A stretch of DNA of 12,601 nucleotides, taken from positions 1 to 12,601 of the forward strand of contig JAITEX010000129.1 in the NCBI GenBank assembly GCA_031281765.1, given 5' to 3'. This DNA comes from Eubacteriales Family XIII. Incertae Sedis bacterium (GTDB taxonomy: Bacteria > Bacillota > Clostridia > Peptostreptococcales > Anaerovoracaceae). This document shows, in pieces, positions 7,843 through 12,601 of this stretch. How positions within the stretch are numbered: position 1 is the first letter of the stretch; each line of letters opens with the position of its first letter. A program made the position numbers and the translations under genes. The notes below the pieces were generated by a model. It had not been told where the DNA came from and ran no database searches. It was given only the letters and a program-made list of their open reading frames with translations.

Positions 7843-7884
7843 CGCGGTGCGGATAGGTGCAGAGCGCAGATGTCCCGCACCGCG
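7843..7884 (-). promoter_or_regulatory. GC-rich stem-loop between the binding-protein and ATPase genes
   Basis: CGCGGTGCGG (7843-7852) and CCGCACCGCG (7875-7884) are perfect 10-bp inverted repeats with a 22-base loop, 9 of 10 pairs being G-C. In the leftward transcript the stem is followed by GUUUCUUAAAAAAAC, which is not a proper U-run, so full termination is unlikely. A hairpin here, just after the solute-binding-protein gene, is the usual way such operons keep binding protein in excess over ATPase and permeases, either by shielding the upstream mRNA 3' end or by partial termination. Confidence 0.7.
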
Positions 7885-7898
7885 TAATTCAGCTATAA

Positions 7899-8894
7899 TC
7901 AGTCACCGAGTCCGTAGGTATCTATATCTTCCTGGGTGATAGTGGTGGCGTCAAAACCCTTTTCTTCGGAGATGACCTTCTTCTCCGGAAGCGTTTCGCC
8001 GGCCTGCAGTTGTTTGATCATCCCATCAATGACGGTTGCCTGGAAGGGGCTGCACTGACCGTCATAGTTCCAATTGCCCGCAAGCAGCTCTTTGAGCGCC
8101 CATTTGTTGCAGTCGAAGCCCATGATGACAACGTCTTTTCCGACGCCGTGCGTGATGCCGGCAGCGTCGAGCGCCGCGACGGCGCCTTTGGCCATATCAT
8201 CGTTTTCGGCATAGACGACATTGAAAGTCTTGCCCGAGTTGATGACGGATTCGACGATAGCCTTTGCCTCGTCCGCGCTCCAGTTACCGGTCTGCTGGAC
8301 GATCTTGGTCATTGCGCCGCTCGCAAATTCAGCGTCCAATGCGCCGGTACGGCCTTTCTGCGCGTCGGAACCCATAACGCCCTGAATGTGAACGACATCG
8401 TAGGTAGCGAGGCTCTGGCCCTTCAGCCACGTTACCGCGGTTTCGCCTTCCTGTGCCATGTCGGAAACAACGGCGGCTTCATAGAGGCCTTCATCGGCAT
8501 TGACCATGCGGTCGAAAAGGATCACCTTCACGCCTGCTTCTTTCGCATCGTTGAGAACGCCATCCCAACCATCCGTAGAAGCCGCGGAAAGGAGAAGATA
8601 ATCGACTCCATCGGTAATGAACTGTTTGGCGGCGTCAAGCTGCTCATCGTTGTTGATGCTGTAGTACGTCGAGGCGTCGTATCCGTTTGCTTCCGTAAAG
8701 ACTGTCTCAAAATCCTTTACGTTCGCCGCGCGATAACCGGACTCAGACGGCGGGTTGTTGATGATGCCGACCTTGATCGGGCCGTCACCGCTTGGGGTAT
8801 CGGTGTCCGCATCTCCGCCGCCATTGCCACACGCGGCCATTGTCAACACAAGCGACAACCCGATAATCAAACTGAGAACTTTCATTTTTTTCAT
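7899..8894 (-). CDS. ytfQ: Sugar-binding lipoprotein of the arabinose ABC importer, YtfQ-like
   Basis: This is the extracytoplasmic solute-binding protein (Peripla_BP_4 type), membrane-anchored by a lipid. It is 331 residues with the signal peptide MKKMKVLSLIIGLSLVLTMA and a lipobox ending AAC, so the mature protein should start at Cys22, followed by a Gly/Asp/Ser/Thr-rich linker to about 38. The binding fold runs from about 40 to the end. SESGYRAAN (50-58), ILFDRMV, the VVHIQGVMGSDAQKGR stretch and YAENDDMAKGA closely parallel E. coli YtfQ, which binds galactofuranose. With araA, araD and araR beside it, the ligand here is inferred to be L-arabinose, perhaps in its furanose form. The chosen ATG has a perfect AAGGAGG 9 bases upstream; a longer in-frame start at 8969 has none and would ruin the signal peptide. 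It is the first gene of the operon. Confidence 0.94.
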   Translation of the reverse strand: MKKMKVLSLIIGLSLVLTMAACGNGGGDADTDTPSGDGPIKVGIINNPPSESGYRAANVKDFETVFTEANGYDASTYYSINNDEQLDAAKQFITDGVDYLLLSAASTDGWDGVLNDAKEAGVKVILFDRMVNADEGLYEAAVVSDMAQEGETAVTWLKGQSLATYDVVHIQGVMGSDAQKGRTGALDAEFASGAMTKIVQQTGNWSADEAKAIVESVINSGKTFNVVYAENDDMAKGAVAALDAAGITHGVGKDVVIMGFDCNKWALKELLAGNWNYDGQCSPFQATVIDGMIKQLQAGETLPEKKVISEEKGFDATTITQEDIDTYGLGD

Positions 8895-8903
8895 AGCCTT
8901 CTT

Positions 8904-8932
8904 CCTCCTTTTTAGTGTATGGAAAGCCATAC
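8904..8932 (-). promoter_or_regulatory. Operon leader: small hairpin next to the strong ribosome binding site
   Basis: The leader before the sugar-binding-protein gene has the Shine-Dalgarno AAGGAGG at 8910-8904, 9 bases from the ATG. Just upstream is a perfect 6-bp hairpin, GTATGG, loop CTTT, CCATAC (8932-8917). The stem does not sequester the ribosome site. Its likely effect, if any, is to stabilise the 5' end or keep the site open. Nothing resembling a known riboswitch was seen. Confidence 0.5.
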
Positions 8933-8983
8933 TGCACAGACTATGCCCGTTCGAATCAGTGGCGTCCATCCGAACCGCTTACA

Positions 8984-8999
8984 TCTTGTACTGTCAAGC
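8984..8999. promoter_or_regulatory. AraR operator candidate B (shortened copy of A)
   Basis: CTTGTACTGTCAAGC (8985-8999) equals CTTGTACGTATATGTCAAGC (9008-9027) with the five bases GTATA removed. It keeps TTGTAC and CAA but loses the CGTA centre, so it matches the AraR consensus at only about 9 of 16. It may be a weaker second site or a degenerate duplicate. It overlaps the predicted -10 and start region. An 8-bp inverted repeat, AACCGCTT (8973-8980) and AAGCGGTT (9024-9031), brackets both boxes. Confidence 0.4.
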
Positions 9000-9025
9000 T
9001 TAAATGACTTGTACGTATATGTCAA
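8997..9025 (-). promoter_or_regulatory. Probable promoter of the L-arabinose operon
   Basis: On the minus strand a perfect TTGACA (9025-9020) is followed after 17 bases by TAAGCT (9002-8997), a weak -10 matching only at the T, A and final T. Transcription would start near 8990, giving a leader of about 95 bases. The spacer is occupied by the best AraR-like box, consistent with repression by blocking RNA polymerase. Upstream, 9031-9080 contains only two G or C bases and could serve as an UP element. The weak -10 makes the exact assignment uncertain. Confidence 0.55.
9007..9022. promoter_or_regulatory. AraR operator candidate A
   Basis: ACTTGTACGTATATGT matches the B. subtilis AraR operator as I recall it (ATTTGTACGTACAAAT) at 12 of 16 positions, including the unbroken core TTGTACGTA. 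It lies between the -35 and -10 of the operon promoter, where a bound repressor would block transcription. araR is the adjacent upstream gene. Confidence 0.7.
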
Positions 9026-9070
9026 GCGGTTTTTGAAATAAATTTTACAATTATTTTATAAATATTTTAT

Positions 9071-9111
9071 AAAAAAATATCCCTTCTTTCCGGCATTACG
9101 ACAGGGATATT
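9071..9111 (-). terminator. Intrinsic terminator of araR
   Basis: On the minus strand AATATCCC (9111-9104) pairs with GGGATATT (9083-9076) across a 20-base loop, and the second arm runs into seven consecutive T (9077-9071). It begins 24 bases after the araR stop codon and before the operon promoter, so it separates the regulator transcript from the operon. The stem has only three G-C pairs, so efficiency may be moderate. Confidence 0.65.
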
Positions 9112-9134
9112 AATTGTTGCTATCTTATTGTTTT

Positions 9135-10223
9135 TCATATCGTGCCTGCGTGCGGCGGCTTCGCCGATTTCCGCTCGACAAGTTTCGGGACAAAGAGCTT
9201 CCCCTCCGGCTGTGTATCATGATTTATCATGGTCTGCAACAGCATCTCCGCAACCTGCTCACCCAATAATTGCTGCGGATGCCGCACCGAAGTCAGCGGT
9301 ACTTCGCACACCCTCGCAAGCTGCGAATCATCGATCCCGACAAGCGAAATATCATCGGGGACCTGAAATCCGTTATTCCGGCAGAACTCCATCATAGATA
9401 CGGCAATCTGGTCGTTGTAGCACACCACAGCGGTATTATTCTGCAGGAGGGCTATTATTCTATCCTTTGATAACGTGAACAGGGTATCCCTGTCGTTCGT
9501 GGAAAACCACAGCGCTTGATATTCCGCCATCAAAAAGCCACAATCGTTGAGGCATTTGATGAACCCCTCATACCGTTTGTGGCCCTGTATATTATCGGAC
9601 ATGAATATCCCCGCAATTTTCTCATGCCCCAGGTGAACGAGGTGCTTCGTTGCCAGATAGCCCGCCGCAACATCGTCTATCGATATACACGGGAAATCCG
9701 ACCAGGGGTATTTTGCGTTGAAAAATACCAACGGTATAGTGCGTAGACGCACTTCATCGTAGAGCGCCGTATTGGGGTTCGGCAAAGCGCTTTTTGAAGG
9801 CTCTACGATGAGCCCGTCGACATTCTGCGCCAACATGCCCTGGAGCGCGCGCTCCTCTTCGGAGACGAGATTGTGCGTGATGGCAAGCTGCATACTGACA
9901 TTGTATTTGGTCAAGACACTTTCGATTCCCGTCACGATGCTCGGGAAGATATAGTCGCTGAAGTACGTCGATATGACGCCGACGGTCATAATGCGTTCCT
10001 TGGTCGCGCCAACGGATCTGACATAGGCGCCGCTCCCGTGTTTGCGCCAGATAATATTCTGGCTTTCCAACTGCGACAACGCGTGCCGGACCGTCTGTCT
10101 GCTCACGCCGTGGATTTTGCAGAGTTCGGATTCCGAATAGAGCTTTTGGCCGGACTTCATCCCCTGGGTTTTTATTTCGTTTTTTATCCAATCTACAATT
10201 GTAAGGTATTTGATGTCTTTCAT
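9135..10223 (-). CDS. araR: L-arabinose-responsive repressor AraR (GntR DNA-binding domain, LacI-type sensor)
   Basis: This is a transcription factor expected to repress the arabinose operon and release DNA when it binds L-arabinose. The 362-residue protein has a GntR winged helix at about 1-70, with the helix-turn-helix core SESELCKIHGVSRQTVRHAL and wing GSGAYV (63-68). A LacI/GalR-type sugar-binding domain follows from about 78 to 350. TYFSDYIFPSIVTGIESVL (86-104) and NVDGLIVEPSKSALPNP (134-150) are almost the same as in B. subtilis AraR, which also has this fusion and length. The start at 10223 gives MKDIKYLTIVDWIKNEI, the normal N-terminus. An open frame continues upstream to 10346, but it would run through the promoter. 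The ribosome site is weak (AGAGAAAC), fitting low expression. It has its own promoter and terminator and lies directly upstream of the operon it should control. Confidence 0.95.
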   Translation of the reverse strand: MKDIKYLTIVDWIKNEIKTQGMKSGQKLYSESELCKIHGVSRQTVRHALSQLESQNIIWRKHGSGAYVRSVGATKERIMTVGVISTYFSDYIFPSIVTGIESVLTKYNVSMQLAITHNLVSEEERALQGMLAQNVDGLIVEPSKSALPNPNTALYDEVRLRTIPLVFFNAKYPWSDFPCISIDDVAAGYLATKHLVHLGHEKIAGIFMSDNIQGHKRYEGFIKCLNDCGFLMAEYQALWFSTNDRDTLFTLSKDRIIALLQNNTAVVCYNDQIAVSMMEFCRNNGFQVPDDISLVGIDDSQLARVCEVPLTSVRHPQQLLGEQVAEMLLQTMINHDTQPEGKLFVPKLVERKSAKPPHAGTI

Positions 10224-10268
10224 TTCGAAGTTTCTCTGTTGCTTAAACCGTATATCCGTGCAGTTATT

Positions 10269-10298
10269 ATTATAATATGTTACCCACGGTATTGACAA
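10269..10298 (-). promoter_or_regulatory. Promoter of araR
   Basis: On the minus strand TTGTCA (10298-10293) is followed after 18 bases by a perfect TATAAT (10274-10269), about 45 bases before the araR ATG. Its -35 occupies the same bases, on the other strand, as the -35 of the metQ promoter, so the two polymerases could not bind at once. Confidence 0.75.
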
Positions 10299-10320
10299 AT
10301 TGTGATACAATACGTACAAT
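10292..10320 (+). promoter_or_regulatory. Promoter of the metQNI operon
   Basis: A perfect TTGACA (10292-10297) is followed after 17 bases by TACAAT (10315-10320), 5 of 6 to TATAAT. Transcription would start near 10327, giving a leader of about 58 bases, too short for an S-box or T-box. The -10 overlaps an AraR-like box. Confidence 0.78.
10310..10319. promoter_or_regulatory. AraR operator candidate C in the araR/metQ divergent region
   Basis: Read on the minus strand this is TTGTACGTAT, the same 10 bases as in candidate A of the operon promoter. Outside these bases the match to the AraR consensus fails (about 9 of 16 overall), so it may be a half-strength site. It lies over the metQ -10 and just upstream of the araR -35, and could serve araR autoregulation. 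Confidence 0.45.
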
Positions 10321-10341
10321 AAATTTAAAGCAATTATAGTA

Positions 10342-10362
10342 AACATATATGTTATATATGTT
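10342..10362. repeat. AT-rich palindrome and direct repeat in the metQ leader
   Basis: AACATATATGTT (10342-10353) is a perfect 12-bp palindrome, and ATATATGTT occurs twice in tandem (10345-10353, 10354-10362). It sits between the predicted metQ start point and its ribosome binding site, a plausible place for an operator of an unidentified regulator. The very simple AT composition makes chance a real possibility. Confidence 0.5.
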
Positions 10363-10384
10363 ATTTGATGAAAGGAGCATTGGT

Positions 10385-11236
10385 ATGAAAAAGAAAACTA
10401 TTATCGTAGCGCTTATCGTTCTGGCATTGGCGTTCGCGGGATTGTCCGCCTGCGGGAAGGATAAGGACGATAGCGCGGGCGCGGATGAAGGCGGAGCGAA
10501 AGAGAATGTCACCATCACGGTCGGCGCGTCGCCGACGCCGCACGCCGAAATACTGAACGAAGTGGTCAGCGACCTTGCGGAGCAGGGCATTACGCTGAAG
10601 GTGCAGGAATTTACCGACTATGTGCTGCCGAATACCGCGCTCGATGAAGGCGAACTCGACGCGAACTACTTCCAGCATACGCCCTATCTCGATGAATTCA
10701 ACGCGGAAAAGGGAACGAAGATAGTCAGCATCGCGCCGATTCATTATGAGCCTTTCGGCGTCTATCCCGGAAAGTCAAAATCCCTTGCGGACATACAGGA
10801 CGGCGCCAAGATAGCCGTGCCGAACGACGCGACAAATGAGGCGCGCGCCCTGCTGCTGCTTGAGGCAAACGGCCTTATCAAGCTGAAGGACGGCGTCGGG
10901 CTTGCGGCGACAAAGAACGACATCGCCGAAAACGCAAAGAATATCGATATTGTTGAAATTGAGGCCGCGCAGCTGCCCAAGTCGCTTCCGGATGTCGACT
11001 TCGCGGTAATCAACGGCAACTACGCGCTCGAAGCCGGGCTGAACGCGGCGGACGACGCGCTCGCCGTTGAGGCCCAGGACTCTCTCGCCGCGGAAACCTT
11101 TGCGAACATCATAGCCATACGTGAAGGTGACGAAAACCGTCCCGAACTCCAGGCCCTCGTCAAGGCGCTGCAGAGCGACAAGGTGAAAGCTTTTATCGAA
11201 AAGAACTATAAGGGCGCGGTAGTGCCGGTATTTTAA
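10385..11236 (+). CDS. metQ: Methionine-binding lipoprotein MetQ (NlpA family)
   Basis: This is the substrate-binding lipoprotein of a MetQNI importer for D- or L-methionine, tethered outside the membrane. It has 283 residues with the signal peptide MKKKTIIVALIVLALAFAGL and lipobox LSAC, giving a mature start at Cys23 and a charged linker to about 40. The NlpA-type fold begins with VTITVGASPTPHAEILNEV. LPNTALDEGELDANYFQHTPYL is the hallmark stretch of MetQ proteins, followed by YEPFGVYPGK and a late VINGNYA. The start at 10385 has AAAGGAG 7 bases upstream; an in-frame ATG at 10349 would add 12 residues ahead of the signal peptide. The stop codon is immediately followed by the metN ATG. NlpA-family proteins vary in ligand, so methionine is a family-level inference. 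Confidence 0.93.
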   Translation: MKKKTIIVALIVLALAFAGLSACGKDKDDSAGADEGGAKENVTITVGASPTPHAEILNEVVSDLAEQGITLKVQEFTDYVLPNTALDEGELDANYFQHTPYLDEFNAEKGTKIVSIAPIHYEPFGVYPGKSKSLADIQDGAKIAVPNDATNEARALLLLEANGLIKLKDGVGLAATKNDIAENAKNIDIVEIEAAQLPKSLPDVDFAVINGNYALEAGLNAADDALAVEAQDSLAAETFANIIAIREGDENRPELQALVKALQSDKVKAFIEKNYKGAVVPVF

Positions 11237-12001
11237 ATGGGTAAACCGATATTGCACATACGGCATCTGTCCAAAACCTTTCCCGGGGTGAACAAGAATG
11301 ACGAACCGGCTTCGGTGTTGAACGATGTCAATCTAACGATACAAGAAGGTGAGATATTCGGTGTAATCGGTCGCAGCGGCGCGGGTAAAAGTACCCTCGT
11401 CCGCTGCATCAATTATCTTGAACGGCCGACCTCCGGCGAAATCATCTTCGACGGCGCCAAGCTTTCCGAACTGAGCCGCAAGGAACTCTACCGCGCGCGG
11501 CAATCGATGGGCATGATATTCCAGCAGTTCAACCTGATGCAGCAGCGGACGGCGCTGAGAAATGTCTGTTATCCGCTTGAGATAGCGGGCCGGAAGAAAA
11601 AAGAGGCGCGCGCCCGCGCGGATGAACTGCTGAGCCTCGTCGGTATGGCGGACCATAAAAACCACTATCCCTCGCAGCTTTCCGGGGGCCAGAAACAGCG
11701 CGTCGCTATTGCGCGCGCCATTGCGCTCAACCCGAAAATATTACTCTGTGACGAGGCGACGAGCGCGCTCGACCCGGAGACGACGGGCGGGGTGCTCGCC
11801 CTGCTCCGGGATATAAACAAGCGGTTCAACATCACTATTATCGTTATTACGCACGAGATGAGCGTGATAGAATCCATCTGCTCACGCTTGGCCATTCTCG
11901 ACGAGACGGAGGTCGTCGAAGAAGGCGCGACCGAAGAAATCTTTGCAAATCCCAGGACAGACGCGGCGAGGAGGCTTTTGCGCAATGTTTCCGAACTTTA
12001 A
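11237..12001 (+). CDS. metN: Methionine importer ATPase MetN, short form without the C-terminal NIL domain
   Basis: This is the ATPase of the methionine-type importer. The 254 residues contain a complete nucleotide-binding domain: Walker A GRSGAGKST (45-53), Q-loop in IFQQFNLMQQRTALRNV, signature LSGGQ (148-152), Walker B ILLCDEATSALDP (168-180) and the switch histidine His206 in VITHEMSV. FNLMQQRTAL and CDEATSALDPETT are MetN-like. E. coli and B. subtilis MetN are about 340 residues; the extra 90 form the NIL domain that binds methionine and shuts transport down. Here the protein stops right after the ATPase domain, at a normal TAA. The ATG follows the metQ TAA with no gap and lacks a good Shine-Dalgarno sequence, so translation probably depends on reinitiation after metQ. 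The end overlaps metI by 17 bases. Confidence 0.93.
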   Translation: MGKPILHIRHLSKTFPGVNKNDEPASVLNDVNLTIQEGEIFGVIGRSGAGKSTLVRCINYLERPTSGEIIFDGAKLSELSRKELYRARQSMGMIFQQFNLMQQRTALRNVCYPLEIAGRKKKEARARADELLSLVGMADHKNHYPSQLSGGQKQRVAIARAIALNPKILLCDEATSALDPETTGGVLALLRDINKRFNITIIVITHEMSVIESICSRLAILDETEVVEEGATEEIFANPRTDAARRLLRNVSEL

Positions 12002-12601
12002 CGAATCGACGCTGCCCATGCTGGCCGAGGGAATCCTCGACACCCTGTATATGACGCTCGCTTCGACGCTGATAGCCTATATCATCGGCCTGCCGCTCGG
12101 CGTGTTTCTCGCGGCAACGGGCAAGGGTGGCGTGCGGCCCTTACCTTTGCTGAACAAGGCGCTCGGCTTCATCGTAAACATTGTCAGGTCCGTCCCTTTT
12201 CTCATACTCATCATTCTGCTGCTGCCGTATACGCGGCTTGTCGCCGGTACCACCATCGGGCCAATCGGCATGATAATGCCGCTCTCGATCTGCGCGGCGC
12301 CCTTCGTGGCGCGGCTCGTCGAAGCGTCGCTCACAGAGGTGGACCGCGGCATTGTGGAAGCGGCGTGGTCCATGGGTTCCTCTCCGATGAAGATACTCCT
12401 GAAAGTGCTGCTGCCGGAATCCCGCACCTCGCTGTTGCTCGGGGCGACCATCACGGTGGTCACGGTACTCGGTTATTCGGCGATGGCCGGCATACTCGGC
12501 GGCGGCGGCCTCGGCGACATCGCGATACGCTTCGGTTATTACCGCTATCAGGGCGACGTCATGATCGTCACCGTCATCCTGCTCGTCATCATCGTACAGG
12601 C
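11985..12601 (+). CDS. metI: Methionine importer permease MetI (3' end outside the window)
   Basis: This is the inner-membrane permease of the MetQNI importer. 205 codons are present without a stop; the family is usually about 217-225 residues, so only the last few are missing. It starts MFPNFNESTLPMLAEGILDT. Hydrophobic segments lie at about 24-44, 63-80, 90-112, 150-172 and 191 onward, fitting the five-helix MetI plan. NIVRSVPFLILI (65-76) is typical of the family, and the ATPase-contacting loop is EAAWSMGSSPMKILLKVLLP (125-144). GILGGGGLGDIAIRFGYYRYQ (169-189) is also MetI-like. The ATG lies inside the end of metN (17-base overlap) with GAGGAGG 10 bases upstream. Confidence 0.95.
   Translation, partial: MFPNFNESTLPMLAEGILDTLYMTLASTLIAYIIGLPLGVFLAATGKGGVRPLPLLNKALGFIVNIVRSVPFLILIILLLPYTRLVAGTTIGPIGMIMPLSICAAPFVARLVEASLTEVDRGIVEAAWSMGSSPMKILLKVLLPESRTSLLLGATITVVTVLGYSAMAGILGGGGLGDIAIRFGYYRYQGDVMIVTVILLVIIVQ

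Noticed and set aside
8010..8915. 301-codon plus-strand open frame opposite the sugar-binding-protein gene
   Set aside because: The minus strand carries signal peptide, lipobox and binding-protein motifs with a perfect ribosome site; the antisense frame has none.
9019..9036. Catabolite-responsive (cre) site overlapping the arabinose promoter -35
   Set aside because: The minus-strand AAACCGCTT core looks suggestive, but only about half of the fixed consensus positions match and the outer TG and CA are missing.
10224..10346. Longer AraR starting at 10346
   Set aside because: The extension would be read from the promoter region itself (TATAAT at 10274-10269) and precedes the normal GntR-domain N-terminus.
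10321..10384. SAM (S-box) riboswitch or T-box before metQ
   Set aside because: The predicted leader is about 58 AT-rich bases, with no conserved S-box or T-box elements and no terminator.

Overview
The window looks like a chromosomal piece of a Gram-positive, Clostridia-like bacterium (Firmicutes). The evidence is the B. subtilis-type AraR (GntR DNA-binding domain fused to a LacI-type sensor), two substrate-binding proteins that are lipoproteins, strong AAGGAGG-like ribosome binding sites, clear sigma-A promoters, and a sugar kinase of the clostridial AraK type. Genes are GC-moderate to GC-rich and the control regions are very AT-rich. No genus can be assigned from the sequence alone.

Layout, left to right. 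(1) Positions 1-104 hold the 5' end of a minus-strand gene, tentatively a phosphoribosyltransferase-family protein, with its own well-formed promoter. (2) The 217-base gap up to 321 holds a tandem pair of identical 49-bp palindromic repeats plus a partial third. (3) Positions 322 to 8894 are one minus-strand L-arabinose operon, transcribed leftwards: sugar-binding lipoprotein, ABC ATPase, two different permeases, FGGY kinase, L-arabinose isomerase (araA) and L-ribulose-5-phosphate 4-epimerase (araD). (4) Positions 8895-9134 are the operon control region, with an intrinsic terminator for araR, an AT-only tract, a promoter and two related AraR-like boxes. (5) araR itself is on the minus strand at 9135-10223. 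(6) A 161-base divergent control region follows, where the araR and metQ promoters share the same -35 bases. (7) On the plus strand lies a D/L-methionine-type ABC importer: metQ, metN and a metI cut by the window end.

How it works together: AraR probably represses the operon until L-arabinose is present. The YtfQRT-YjfF-type transporter brings the sugar in, AraA converts L-arabinose to L-ribulose, the AraK-like kinase makes L-ribulose 5-phosphate, and AraD epimerises it to D-xylulose 5-phosphate for the pentose phosphate pathway. All steps from uptake to xylulose 5-phosphate are encoded here.

The parts most worth a second look are the asymmetric palindromic repeats near the left end, the face-to-face araR/metQ promoters with an AraR-like box over the metQ -10, a MetN that lacks the usual C-terminal regulatory domain, and an arabinose importer built on the two-permease (furanose-importer) plan.
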